From the NCBI RefSeq assembly GCF_003261585.1, contig NZ_POVU01000005.1, positions 179,041 through 243,040 of the forward strand: DNA of 64,000 nt, written 5' to 3'. Under the pieces are notes generated by a model that did not search any database, was not told the origin of the DNA, and saw nothing but the letters and a program-made list of their open reading frames with translations. Source of the DNA: Acinetobacter sp. MB5. Its GTDB lineage: Bacteria > Pseudomonadota > Gammaproteobacteria > Pseudomonadales > Moraxellaceae. Made by a program: the position numbers and the translations under genes. Shown here in pieces: positions 38,261-46,948 of this stretch (positions are counted from its first letter, which is position 1; every line of letters begins with the position of its first letter).

Positions 38261-39559
38261 ATGAAGAACGAAAATATTTATGATGTCGTGGGTATTGGTG
38301 TTGGTCCATTTAATTTAAGTTTGGCATGTTTGACAGAAGAGATGAGTGAATTAAAAACCATATTCTTTGATAATAAAAAAGAGTTCGACTGGCATAGTGG
38401 CATTATGCCTGAATGGAGCACTTTGCAGATTCCATTTATTGCTGATCTGGTGAGTTTTTCTGACCCAAAAAATAAATTTTCATTTTTAAACTATTTGAAG
38501 GAAAATAATAACTTATATCAATTTTTTATTCGTGAAAGCTTTTTTATTTTACGTGCAGAATATAACCATTATTGCAAATGGGCAGCCCAGCAGCTCTCCA
38601 ATGTACACTTTAGCAGCCATGTGGAAAATGTGCATTATGATCAAGACAAACAGCATTATGTTGTGACAGTCAGAAAGAATAATGTCGAAGAATTTTCAGT
38701 TTTTGCTAAAAATATTGTGCTGGGTACAGGCACTACGCCAATTACTCCAGAATTCTGTAAAAATATCAGTAATGACGTGCATTCAAGTGCCAATTACATC
38801 AAACATAAATCAGAATATCAGCATAAAAAATCCATTACCATCGTTGGTGGTGGGCAAAGTGGTGCAGAAATTTATTATGATTTATTGTCTGAAATTGATG
38901 TACACCAGTATCAACTCAACTGGGTCACCAAAGCGCCGCATTTCTTCTCGATGGATCTGGGTAAATTAACTTTAGAGTACACATCGCCTGATTATACACA
39001 GCACTTCTTTTCACTCAATCAAGACAAACGTGATCAGGTGATTCAGTCGCAAAGTGCCTTGTATAAAGGCATTGAAATTGGTTTGGTTAACCGAATTTAT
39101 GATCTTCTGTATCAAAAATCCAAGACCGCTAAAATCCAGACCCGATTATTACCCAACTGTGCGCTTGAATCGGTGGCTGACCAAGATAATCAACTGGATC
39201 TGGTGTTTAAAAACCTCGATGTCAATCAAAAATTCAAGATGAAATCGGATGTTCTGATTTTGGCATTGGGTTATGAATATAAAATCCCGCCATTTTTACA
39301 GCCTTTAAACCAGATCGTGAATTGGGACAATAAAGGGCGTATCAAGGTCAATCAGAACTATAGTGCAAATGATCAGGAAAATATCTTTGTACAGAATGTC
39401 GGAATTTATTCGCATGGATTTACGGTTCCTGATTTAGGAATGGGCTGTTATCGAAATGCAATTATTATTAATAAAATCATGGGTAAAGAGATTTATCCAG
39501 TCGAGCAAAGAATTGCGTTTCAGGAATTTAAACCACTACCTGAAGAAATTGTTGCCTAG
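38261..39559 (+). CDS. fbsI: Flavin-dependent N-monooxygenase (putrescine/ornithine class)
   Basis: 432 residues of the IucD/PvdA family. The FAD motif is GIGVGPFNLSLA (about 12-23), IMPEWSTLQIPFIADLVSF (about 48-66) is the substrate/flavin signature, the NADPH motif is GGGQSGAEIYYD (about 196-207), and ALGYEYK with the C-terminal SHGFTVPDLG are typical. It N-hydroxylates a diamine; with the adjacent decarboxylase the substrate is most likely putrescine, as reported for FbsI. Confidence 0.91.
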   Translation: MKNENIYDVVGIGVGPFNLSLACLTEEMSELKTIFFDNKKEFDWHSGIMPEWSTLQIPFIADLVSFSDPKNKFSFLNYLKENNNLYQFFIRESFFILRAEYNHYCKWAAQQLSNVHFSSHVENVHYDQDKQHYVVTVRKNNVEEFSVFAKNIVLGTGTTPITPEFCKNISNDVHSSANYIKHKSEYQHKKSITIVGGGQSGAEIYYDLLSEIDVHQYQLNWVTKAPHFFSMDLGKLTLEYTSPDYTQHFFSLNQDKRDQVIQSQSALYKGIEIGLVNRIYDLLYQKSKTAKIQTRLLPNCALESVADQDNQLDLVFKNLDVNQKFKMKSDVLILALGYEYKIPPFLQPLNQIVNWDNKGRIKVNQNYSANDQENIFVQNVGIYSHGFTVPDLGMGCYRNAIIINKIMGKEIYPVEQRIAFQEFKPLPEEIVA

Positions 39560-39614
39560 TGCTTCTCTACATTTCTTTAAGTGAATTATACAGATCAATT
39601 TTTTTCAGGAATAG

Positions 39615-40778
39615 ATGATGAATCTGCCATCGTATTTTAAACCAGAGATTAAGGGTTTTTTAAAGACCTTAATCAAGGAACAGCCGACACCATTTTTAGT
39701 TTTAGATTTAAGTGTAATTGAAAAACATTATCTGGAACTGAAACAGGGCTTTCCAACCGCTGAAATTTTTTATGCCGTCAAAGCCAATCCAGCCGATGAA
39801 ATTATTGACAGCCTCACCCGACTGGGGGCGAGTTTTGATTTGGCTTCGGTCAATGAGTTAAATAAAGTTCTTAAATATAATGTTGAAACGTCACGACTCG
39901 CTTTTGGCAATACCATTAAGAAAAGAGCAGATATTCAATATTTTTATGATCAAGGCGTGCGTCTGTTTGTGACCGATTCAGAGGCTGACTTGCTGAATAT
40001 TGCGCAGTATGCCCCGAATTCTAAAGTGTATTTCCGTTTGTCGATCGATGGTGCTGAGACTGCAGACTGGCCGTTGTCGAAAAAATTTGGTTGTGATGCA
40101 CAGTCGGTGATCGATCTTGCGATCAAGGCACAGGAATTGGGCTTAACGCCTTATGGGATCTCTTTCCATGTGGGTTCTCAGCAGCGCAATATTGGGTCTT
40201 GGGATAATGCATTGCAGGAAACCAAGGCAATTTTTGATGAACTGGCCAACCAGCATCAGATTTTCCTGAAAATGCTCAATCTCGGTGGTGGTTTACCTGC
40301 CCAATATGTGCAGAAAACCGCAGAATTTACGACCTACTCTGAGCAAATTAATGCGGCACTGGCGCTGTTTAAAGATTATGGTCTGGAGCAGATTATTCTG
40401 GAACCAGGGCGTTCACTGGTTGGGAATGCGGGTATTTTGGTGTCTGAAATTGTACTAATTTCAGAGCGACCACATTCAGGCAATAAAAGATGGCTCTATA
40501 CCGATGTCGGGGTATTTAATGGCTTGATTGAAACATTAGGCGAGTCGATTGAATATCCTATTCTGTGTGAAAAAACAGGGCATTCTGATCCAGTAGTTTT
40601 GGCAGGACCAACCTGTGACAGTATGGACATTATGTACCAGAATAAAAAATATGACTTACCCTTATCTCTAGAAATTGGTGATCATTTATATTGGTTATCT
40701 ACAGGTGCTTATACAACCAGTTATAGCTCAATCGAGTTTAATGGTTTCTCACCACTTAAATACTATACCTTGGATTAA
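39615..40778 (+). CDS. fbsJ: PLP-dependent ornithine decarboxylase (fold type III)
   Basis: 387 residues. The PLP Lys lies in FYAVKANP (about 51-58), HVGSQ is near 185, the phosphate-binding LGGGLPAQY near 222 and EPGRSLVGNAG near 267. The active-site Cys/Asp motif GPTCDSMD is near 332. This is the alanine-racemase-fold group of ornithine and lysine decarboxylases. It makes putrescine from ornithine for N-hydroxylation by FbsI. The enzyme is not a histidine decarboxylase, which argues against an acinetobactin-type product. Confidence 0.9.
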   Translation: MMNLPSYFKPEIKGFLKTLIKEQPTPFLVLDLSVIEKHYLELKQGFPTAEIFYAVKANPADEIIDSLTRLGASFDLASVNELNKVLKYNVETSRLAFGNTIKKRADIQYFYDQGVRLFVTDSEADLLNIAQYAPNSKVYFRLSIDGAETADWPLSKKFGCDAQSVIDLAIKAQELGLTPYGISFHVGSQQRNIGSWDNALQETKAIFDELANQHQIFLKMLNLGGGLPAQYVQKTAEFTTYSEQINAALALFKDYGLEQIILEPGRSLVGNAGILVSEIVLISERPHSGNKRWLYTDVGVFNGLIETLGESIEYPILCEKTGHSDPVVLAGPTCDSMDIMYQNKKYDLPLSLEIGDHLYWLSTGAYTTSYSSIEFNGFSPLKYYTLD

Positions 40779-40890
40779 TCCTGTTGAGATTGAGAAATAA
40801 GATATTTGATTCTGTATCGTTAAAGTGGATTATGTCCAAAATATCTTATTTTAAAATCCTGAAATATCCATATTCCAAAGGATGATCGTG

Positions 40891-41487
40891 ATGATAACAA
40901 TATCCAAAAAATTACCTGAATCTTTTGAATATTCTGAGAAAAATATTCAATATGGTTTACGAGAAGTGGTTTTACCACAAGATTTTCCATTGTTATTTAA
41001 ATGGATGCATGAGCCGCATGTAGTTTCACAGTGGCAGATGGATAAACCCGAATTAGAGCTTGAAGTGTATTTTGAGCGAATGGCTGTCGATGACCACCAG
41101 CGGCTTTATATCATTCAGATTCAGGGGCGAGATGTTGGTTATCTGGAAATCTACGAAGCTGCCCGTGATCGTCTAGCATTGTATTATGCGGCAGATTCGC
41201 ATGACTTGGGCTGGCATGTATTGCTGGGTGAAAAGGATGTGGTTGGAAAAGGGCATTTCCGTGCGGTCATGCGCATGATGAGCTATTTTATTTTTGAGCA
41301 CTCTCTGGCAGAGAAAATTGTGGGTGAGCCAGATGAAAAAGTGAAGTCATATGGCTATGTGGCTGATGAAATTGCTTTTGAAGCACAAAAAAAAATCAAA
41401 ATGCCAGAAAAAACCGCAGTGTTATATCACTGCTTCCGAAATGAGTTTTATAAAAAATGTGGGAAATTTGATCGAGTGGCTAATTAG
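40891..41487 (+). CDS. fbsK: N-hydroxyputrescine N-acetyltransferase (GNAT, IucB-like)
   Basis: 198 residues from the ATG at 40891 (AAGGA 8 bases upstream; the ATG at 40882 lies inside that site). The IucB/Acetyltransf_8 pattern is visible: FKWMHEPHVVSQWQMDKP (about 34-51), YIIQIQGRDVGYLEIYEA (about 70-87), the GWHVLLGE segment (about 107), and the CoA-binding VVGKGHFRAVMRMM region (about 117-130). It acetylates the hydroxylamine to form the hydroxamate N-acetyl-N-hydroxyputrescine. It is the last gene of the fbs operon. Confidence 0.87.
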   Translation: MITISKKLPESFEYSEKNIQYGLREVVLPQDFPLLFKWMHEPHVVSQWQMDKPELELEVYFERMAVDDHQRLYIIQIQGRDVGYLEIYEAARDRLALYYAADSHDLGWHVLLGEKDVVGKGHFRAVMRMMSYFIFEHSLAEKIVGEPDEKVKSYGYVADEIAFEAQKKIKMPEKTAVLYHCFRNEFYKKCGKFDRVAN

Positions 41488-41502
41488 AAAATATTGAATA
41501 TC

Positions 41503-41544
41503 AAATCACTAGATACGGTTGAATGAATGAGCATCTAGTGATTT
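41503..41544 (+). terminator. Probable terminator of the fbsB-K operon
   Basis: A perfect 12-bp inverted repeat (AAATCACTAGAT at 41503-41514 with its complement at 41533-41544) with an 18-base loop, 16 bases after the fbsK stop. There is no clean T run, so termination strength is uncertain. Confidence 0.6.
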
Positions 41545-41650
41545 ATATTATGCTTTTGTGTGAAATCGTCTTAATTATTTGATGAGTAAATTTCTTTCTA
41601 GTTTTAACATCATATTTTCTCTTTCATGAGAAACTCATGTTAAATATTTT

Positions 41651-41751
41651 TGAGCAAAAATTTGCACAAAATAATGATAATGTAAGTTAAATTGAGCAAA
41701 TATATTCACAATTATTTTATTTTATGCTAATTTTGAGAAAATAATTGCTCA
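41651..41751. promoter_or_regulatory. Candidate HipB operators upstream of hipA
   Basis: Three related palindromic or half sites sit in the 110 bases before hipA. TGAGCAAA-AA-TTTGCACA at 41651-41668 is a near-perfect palindrome, TGAGCAAA at 41693-41700 is a half site, and TGAG-10-CTCA at 41734-41751 ends 10 bases before the start codon. Repeated operators with TGAGC half sites fit autoregulation by a HipB-type repressor. The motif assignment is inference. Confidence 0.5.
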
Positions 41752-41761
41752 TTTTTCCCTA

Positions 41762-43093
41762 ATGAAAAAATTAACAATACAGGCATTACTCAATGCGAAC
41801 TGGTGTGATATCGCTGAACTTCAGTTGTTAGAACCTCAAAAGGGTTCGGCAGGAGCGAGTGAATTAGAGTATCAATTAGAATACGCAATTTCATATTTAG
41901 ATCAACGAGATGAGCATGCCTGTAGCATATCACTGCCTGTACAACTGCTGATTAAACATGAGTCAAAAGCGTGGTTTGGTTTCTTAGATGATATTGTTCC
42001 TTCTGGTGCTGCACGACGCTATTGGGTGAATTATTTAGGTCTACAGCGACTACCAAATGCAGAACAAGACAGTATTTTATTGGAAAAAGGCGGCATTGCG
42101 CCTGTTGGGAATTTACGAATTAAGGAAGCAATTCCACCGATCAATCCTGAATCAACGCTGCACTTACGCTATTTTAGTACCGAAGATGTGGCAGATCGCA
42201 ATGCTGATTTTCTAGAATATGCACAGCAAATGGGGGCAATCAGTGGCGGGGCAACGGGTGCGGGTGGGGAAGCACCAAAACTCCTCATTCGGGTTTCGGA
42301 AGATCAAAATGTCTGGATTGATACCTATCAGCAAAATTTTGATCAGCCGGATCAACACTATCTTGTTAAATTTCCTAGAAATAATCGCAGTGAAATTGAC
42401 TGTAATATTTTAAGGGCCGAATATTACTATTACCATGAACTTGAAGCGCTCGGCTTTAATACGATTGAAACAACAGGAATGAAGTTGATAGAAGGTGAAA
42501 AATATCCATCTTTATGGCTGCCGAGATTTGATACTGAATGGCGTAATCAACAGTGGCATCGTCATGGGCTAGAATCCGTTTATTCAATATTAAATAAGCC
42601 TTCAGGAAGTCATCTAAATCACTTTGAGGTGATTGAAGACCTATGCCATTTACTGACTAAAATTGATCAAAATTTTGATTCTTCGCGTTTTGTTTGTGAA
42701 TGGCTACAACGAGACTTACTCAATATTATTTTTGGAAACTCAGATAATCATGGCCGTAATACGTCATTTTTAAAGAAATCTGGGCATATTTTTCTTTCTC
42801 CAATTTATGACTTTGCACCGATGAAAGCAGATCCTGAACATGTTATCAGATCGACAACGTGGGGAAGTCCATATGAAGAGGGAGGTGAATATCGTTGGGA
42901 TAAAATTGCACAAAGACTCACGCCATGGTGTGACCCTGATTTATCCCTAAATACCTTGAAATCATTGGCAATTAAGCTTGTCGGACTAAAACAGCGATTA
43001 ATCAATCGGGGGGTACCTGAGCAAATTGTTGAAATGTCAGGGCTTTCATTTGATTACATCGAAGCCAAATTGAAAAGATGGGAACTTTTATGA
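41762..43093 (+). CDS. hipA: HipA-family serine/threonine kinase toxin
   Basis: 443 residues. HipA features in order: an N-terminal HipA_1-like domain (DDIVPSGAARRYWVNYLGL near 80), a Gly-rich loop SGGATGAGGEAPK near 160 corresponding to the autophosphorylation/ATP loop, RFDTEW near 258, the catalytic NSDNHGRN near 325, and the metal-binding Asp in IYDFAP near 349. All key residues appear intact, so an active kinase is plausible; HipA kinases phosphorylate glutamyl-tRNA synthetase or other targets and cause growth arrest. The toxin gene precedes the antitoxin, the reverse of E. coli hipBA. The stop overlaps the antitoxin ATG. Confidence 0.85.
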   Translation: MKKLTIQALLNANWCDIAELQLLEPQKGSAGASELEYQLEYAISYLDQRDEHACSISLPVQLLIKHESKAWFGFLDDIVPSGAARRYWVNYLGLQRLPNAEQDSILLEKGGIAPVGNLRIKEAIPPINPESTLHLRYFSTEDVADRNADFLEYAQQMGAISGGATGAGGEAPKLLIRVSEDQNVWIDTYQQNFDQPDQHYLVKFPRNNRSEIDCNILRAEYYYYHELEALGFNTIETTGMKLIEGEKYPSLWLPRFDTEWRNQQWHRHGLESVYSILNKPSGSHLNHFEVIEDLCHLLTKIDQNFDSSRFVCEWLQRDLLNIIFGNSDNHGRNTSFLKKSGHIFLSPIYDFAPMKADPEHVIRSTTWGSPYEEGGEYRWDKIAQRLTPWCDPDLSLNTLKSLAIKLVGLKQRLINRGVPEQIVEMSGLSFDYIEAKLKRWELL

Positions 43094-43398
43094 ACAAAAA
43101 TCAGACACAAGATCGCCAGCAAGTTCTTATTGATTTATATAAACAATATTTGTTTAGTGAAATTACACTGGGGCAATTGTTGACGTATTTACGCAAAAAT
43201 GTGCTGGGAATGTCTCAAGAACAATACGCAACTTTGGTCGGCATCAGCCGTAGAACATTAACCGATATTGAGCAAGACAAAGGCAAACTGACACAGTCTG
43301 TATTAGATAAAGTGTTTAAACCACTGGGATTAAAAGCAGGACTTGTACCGACACATGAGCATATTGTTCAAAAAATTATCAAGCCATCAGGTGAGTGA
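43090..43398 (+). CDS. hipB: HipB-like XRE-family antitoxin/repressor
   Basis: 102 residues from the ATG at 43090, which overlaps the hipA stop (ATGA) and has GGGA 8 bases upstream; an in-frame ATG at 43078 is possible. A helix-turn-helix of the XRE class is visible (MSQEQYATLVGISRRTLTDIEQDKG, about residues 38-62). It should neutralise HipA and repress the operon by binding the upstream palindromes. Confidence 0.82.
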   Translation: MNKNQTQDRQQVLIDLYKQYLFSEITLGQLLTYLRKNVLGMSQEQYATLVGISRRTLTDIEQDKGKLTQSVLDKVFKPLGLKAGLVPTHEHIVQKIIKPSGE

Positions 43399-43640
43399 TA
43401 AATCAATCTCAGCAATATTTTTTAAAATTTACCTATAACTTTCAAAATCTTATTTATCTTTATTAATTGAACTTGATGAAATTCAGGCACATATAACAAT
43501 TCTGAATAAATTTAAAAAACAGGGCAATCCCATACCCAAGTTGTGTCTTGAGTTTAGATGGTGTGGGAAGCACTTTATGGTCTAAATCTGTTGCAACAAA
43601 GCTCCTTTAATTATTTCGTATAGTCAAGAGAATAAATAGG

Positions 43641-44780
43641 CTAAGGTTCTTGTCTTTTGGTCAAATTCATCTCATGTCTGACTCGACTAATCCGCTCATA
43701 AATGACTTTACGCATTCGGTTGACTGCACCGAGCGGTTTATGTTCAGGTAAAGCATGCCATGGTGTAAAAGAAAGATTTTCACAAAACTTATTCTGATCT
43801 GGCGTATCAAAAACCTGTTGAGGAATATGAATTGTTGCTACCTGATAAAAGGGAGCTTGACTTTCCTTCCACTCGGTCATGGAGTCTTCGACTGACATGG
43901 TGTTTGATGTTCTTGGTTGCACCAGAAATTCCATACAAGCATCGTGCTTTTGCAGGCTATTTCGAAGTGCCTCACGCAAAAAATCATGGCTGGGTTGAAC
44001 TGGCATCGGGTCTACGACTGCTGAACATGCTCGAACAGAATATTTCACGACTTGACGATCAGAACCTAATCCCAACTGATAAGGAACCATAGACCAATAT
44101 CGCGTTTGTAGAGGGTTTGAAATTTTCGTTTTGAGATTGGCTGCAATCAAGGTTCCTTTAAGTCCCAACGCAAAAGGAATATGAAATTTTCTGAAATAAT
44201 TCTTGCTGTTTATATCCTGCATTAAGGCTAGATAACGATCTGGATCATTAATAAAGAAGACAGGATGATTAATCATGATGAAATCTTGCGTAGATGCATT
44301 ACTTTCATTTTCTAAAAGTTTTTTTCCTGGTATGCCTAAAACTTTTATCGCCATTCCACGCGCATCATTTTTAATGTCTGCTTGGCTGGCATCAGGAGAT
44401 GCATTAGAGAAACGAATCCATGCTTTATAAGTTTTACCAGGAATAAAAATTCCTTGAGCTAAGTTTTTGGGCAGTTTTTCCTGTACCTGAAACTCTGCGC
44501 GTACACACCCATGTGCTTTAGGATGTGCATCACGTAGGGCAGTGCCTACAGAATATTTTTCACGGATGGATTTTTCAATTACATCTGCGATTTTTTCAGC
44601 GATAACAGCTTCATTTGGATAAAGACTTTCACCCAAACTTGAATCAATGCTGGGGTAAACTATCTTTTGAGGCGAAGGAAGCATTGTCGCATTTGTATCA
44701 GCATGTACTGGTGTGCAAACATTAATTATGATGGCTACGGGTAATACAGTAAGCGACAAGCTCAAACGTATTGATTGCAT
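43641..44780 (-). CDS. Exported catalase-like haem protein (SrpA-type)
   Basis: 379 residues with a Sec signal peptide (cleavage about VHA-DT, residue 28). The mature protein matches the catalase-related family: ARGMAIKVLG (about 146), FIMINHPVFFINDPDRYLALM (about 168-188), and a candidate proximal haem ligand Tyr in NPLQTRYWSMVPYQLG (about 223-238). It is shorter than true catalases (about 480-750 residues) and exported, as in the SrpA/KatA-related periplasmic group. The role may be peroxide or lipid hydroperoxide handling in the periplasm. It stands alone. Confidence 0.72.
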   Translation of the reverse strand: MQSIRLSLSLTVLPVAIIINVCTPVHADTNATMLPSPQKIVYPSIDSSLGESLYPNEAVIAEKIADVIEKSIREKYSVGTALRDAHPKAHGCVRAEFQVQEKLPKNLAQGIFIPGKTYKAWIRFSNASPDASQADIKNDARGMAIKVLGIPGKKLLENESNASTQDFIMINHPVFFINDPDRYLALMQDINSKNYFRKFHIPFALGLKGTLIAANLKTKISNPLQTRYWSMVPYQLGLGSDRQVVKYSVRACSAVVDPMPVQPSHDFLREALRNSLQKHDACMEFLVQPRTSNTMSVEDSMTEWKESQAPFYQVATIHIPQQVFDTPDQNKFCENLSFTPWHALPEHKPLGAVNRMRKVIYERISRVRHEMNLTKRQEP

Positions 44781-45294
44781 AATATTTAGCCTCTAGCATC
44801 AGTATCATATTTAGTTTTATTCGCTGATGAGGTGAAGTTTCTTAAGGTTATTTAATATACAAAATTATTATAATATCTAGTGATTTACAAGTGCTCGAAG
44901 GAACTTCATGCTGTTATAGTATAGGGTACAAACAGGACAAGATGAGTCCAGATCAAATAGCAGAATAATTATTTAAGTTTAAGATTTTCTTTTCCAAATG
45001 AATGGTTTTTAAAGCAAGCATAATAAAGTTTGTGAAGTATTATTAAGGTCAACATGTCATATTTTAGAAGTAAAAGAAAAATCACTTAAGTTATTGAATA
45101 GTAGTCAGAGAAAGAAAGATATGAAGTTATTATCAGGTGTATCTTATTTAACATAATATACATTATACGAAATAAGTGATTGCTATAAAATGCAGCCTAG
45201 AATGCTGCTTTGTGGTCGCATCTCAGTTTAAAAATCATTTAAATCTGCTTCGTTTAATTTGTGGCTCAAATGTCGATTTGGTCTAATTTCTGAT

Positions 45295-45406
45295 GATCCA
45301 TGATCCATGATCCATGATCCATGATCCATGATCCATGATCCATGATCCATGATCCATGATCCATGATCCATGATCCATGATCCATGATCCATGATCCATG
45401 ATCCAT
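45295..45406. repeat. 7-bp tandem repeat, 16 perfect copies
   Basis: The unit GATCCAT is repeated 16 times without error (112 bp). Each copy carries a GATC site. Because 7 is not a multiple of 3, any frame through it cycles through all three phases, giving a false heptapeptide repeat. It abuts directly a second repeat with a related unit. Confidence 0.95.
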
Positions 45407-45469
45407 GATTCCAATGATTCCAATGATTCCAATGATTCCAATGATTCCAATGATTCCAATGATTCCAAT
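45407..45469. repeat. 9-bp tandem repeat, 7 perfect copies
   Basis: The unit GATTCCAAT is repeated seven times without error (63 bp), starting at the base after the 7-bp array ends. The unit equals GATCCAT with one T and one A inserted, so the two arrays are probably related by slippage. Confidence 0.95.
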
Positions 45470-45704
45470 GCAAAATATTAAAAAAATAAATTAAAAACTT
45501 TCTATAAAACAAATATTTGAATAAATTTTTTGTAAAAATATTAAAAAATTAATGGAAAATTTGACTAAAATTTTAGGTATGTATAGCACTCATCCACAGA
45601 AAATTAACATGCTTAAATATTAATCAAAAATAAAAAATGATTAAAAATTAACCACTTATGTAAAATAGGCGATACCTATGACTCATAGAATCATCACAGC
45701 GAAT

Positions 45705-45732
45705 CAGAAGATAAGGTTTCCCCTCATCTTCT
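45705..45732. terminator. Hairpin after DAHP synthase gene
   Basis: CAGAAGAT-AAGG pairs with CCTC-ATCTTCTG around a short loop, 12 bases beyond the minus-strand stop codon. The T run is on the plus strand, so it is a possible but not ideal minus-strand terminator. Confidence 0.45.
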
Positions 45733-45744
45733 GTTTTTGTTGAA

Positions 45745-46761
45745 TTAAGCAACAATCTTCTTTAACTGATTCTGATCAAGCTGCTCAGCCATCTCAAGTA
45801 ATAATGCTTCAGTTTTATCCCAACCCAAACAACCATCTGTGACAGACTGACCATAGACCATACATTCAGAAATTTTCTGCTGTCCATCAACCAAATGGCT
45901 TTCTAGCATGACACCACGAACTTGAGTGAGTTCTCGCTCTTGTACCACTTGCTGTAATACTTCTGGCTGACGTAGTGGATCTTTACCACTATTACCATGA
46001 CTACAATCGACAATAATTGCAGTTGGCTGCTTCAATGTTTTCTGAATAGCCTGAATTGAGGCAGCATCGTAATTTGTTCCAGAATTTGAGCCACGCAAAA
46101 TGATATGGGCTAAAGGATTTCCAGAACTCGCTAGCAGTACTGGCGCACCCGTTTGTCCCATTGCGAAAAATTGATGTGAATGCTGTGAAGATAAAATGGC
46201 ATCTGTGGCAATTTGCACAGAGCCATCCGTTCCATTTTTAAAGCCTACTGGGTATGGCAAGCTGCTTGCAATCTCACGGTGAATTTGTGATTCAGATGTG
46301 CGTGCACCAATTGCACCCCAAGCCAAAAGATCATCAAAATAACCTGTCACCATTGGATTTAGAATTTCACTGGCAAGTGGCAAACCCAGATTTAAAATTT
46401 GTAAGTACAATTCGCGAGATTGAGCTAAACCTTCATTAAGATCTGCCTGACCATTTAAATTTGGGTCATATAAAAAACCTTTCCAACCTACAGTAGTTCG
46501 CGGTTTTTCGATATATGCACGCATCACAAAGTAAATTTGTTTTTCAACTTGAGCCTGTAATTTTTTTAATTTTTCTGCATATTCAAAAACGGCTTTTGGA
46601 TCATGAATTGAACAAGGACCTGTAATCACCAATAAACGTGAGTCCTGCCCTTTTAAAATTCTTTCTATCGTTTGTCGCTGTTGTTGTACTTGTGCAGCAA
46701 GTTCGCTTGTCAAAGGTTGTTGCTGTTTGAGCTGCTGTGGAGTTATTAAGACGCTGTTCAT
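45745..46761 (-). CDS. 3-deoxy-7-phosphoheptulonate (DAHP) synthase, type I (AroF/G/H family)
   Basis: 338 residues from the ATG at 46761, which has AAGGAAA upstream; the frame runs on to 46926 but that extension crosses the leader region and is not coding. Family motifs: VITGPCSIHDPK (about 46-57), MRAYIEKPRTTVGWKG (about 79-94), GARTSESQIHREIAS (about 149), PVGFKNGTDG (about 170), IILRGSNSGTNYD (about 213) and VDCSHGNSGKDP (about 241). It condenses PEP and erythrose 4-phosphate, the first step of the shikimate pathway. That pathway also supplies chorismate for fbsB. Expression is probably controlled by the attenuator at 46902-47053. I do not assign F, G or H since the feedback type cannot be read safely. 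Confidence 0.92.
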   Translation of the reverse strand: MNSVLITPQQLKQQQPLTSELAAQVQQQRQTIERILKGQDSRLLVITGPCSIHDPKAVFEYAEKLKKLQAQVEKQIYFVMRAYIEKPRTTVGWKGFLYDPNLNGQADLNEGLAQSRELYLQILNLGLPLASEILNPMVTGYFDDLLAWGAIGARTSESQIHREIASSLPYPVGFKNGTDGSVQIATDAILSSQHSHQFFAMGQTGAPVLLASSGNPLAHIILRGSNSGTNYDAASIQAIQKTLKQPTAIIVDCSHGNSGKDPLRQPEVLQQVVQERELTQVRGVMLESHLVDGQQKISECMVYGQSVTDGCLGWDKTEALLLEMAEQLDQNQLKKIVA

Positions 46762-46778
46762 AAAAATTTCCTTGGCGT

Positions 46779-46880
46779 TTAATCCATCAATAAGGGTGTA
46801 TGTATTTCTGAGCGATTCGCTGAAAAATAGAACCAGAATCGAGGTTGAAAATAAGCCACTAGATAAGTTGTAAACATCAT
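46779..46880 (-). CDS. Small aromatic-rich ORF between attenuator and DAHP synthase
   Basis: 33 codons starting with tandem ATGs, preceded by a strong site (GGAG, 5 bases before the first ATG) and ending 17 bases before the DAHP synthase start. Nine of 33 residues are aromatic (5 Phe, 3 Tyr, 1 Trp), including FWFYF at residues 15-19. This composition and the position argue for a second leader peptide, perhaps acting at the level of translation. It lies after the intrinsic terminator, so it would be made only in read-through transcripts. Chance is the alternative. Confidence 0.55.
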   Translation of the reverse strand: MMFTTYLVAYFQPRFWFYFSANRSEIHTPLLMD

Positions 46881-46901
46881 AATTCTCCAAATTTAAAATA
46901 T

Positions 46902-46932
46902 AAAAAAACCTGATTGGGGTTGCCAATCAGGT
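46902..46932 (-). terminator. Attenuator terminator of the DAHP synthase leader
   Basis: A perfect 10-bp stem (46908-46917 with 46923-46932), a 5-base loop and seven T on the minus strand, located between the leader peptide and the DAHP synthase gene. Its loop and upper stem contain GGCAACC, which can pair instead with GGTTGCC at 46949-46955, giving a competing antiterminator. Confidence 0.85.
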
Positions 46933-46948
46933 ATTAAATTTTTTGATG

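Larger units (their letters stand above)
44781..45744. other. 964-base intergenic region containing a compound minisatellite
   Basis: No convincing gene is seen. The region is AT-rich; its only striking structure is the double tandem repeat at 45295-45469 (described separately) and a hairpin at 45705-45732 next to the DAHP synthase stop. The long open frames on the minus strand here are produced by the repeats. Confidence 0.6.

Noticed and set aside
16141..41487. Acinetobactin or enterobactin locus
   Set aside because: No histidine decarboxylase or histamine hydroxylase is present, and the NRPS lacks a thioesterase; the ornithine decarboxylase/N-monooxygenase/acetyltransferase set and C-T-C protein fit fimsbactin.
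45295..45469. CRISPR array
   Set aside because: Units are 7 and 9 bp with no spacers and no cas genes; these are simple tandem repeats.
45228..45512. Minus-strand open frames of repeated Trp/Ile/Met/Asp/His/Gly/Ser and Asn/His/Trp units
   Set aside because: They are by-products of the 7-bp and 9-bp tandem arrays; there is no ribosome-binding site or non-repetitive coding part.
46762..46926. N-terminal extension of DAHP synthase
   Set aside because: The extension crosses the second aromatic leader ORF and the attenuator terminator; the ATG at 46761 has a good ribosome-binding site and gives the normal family length.
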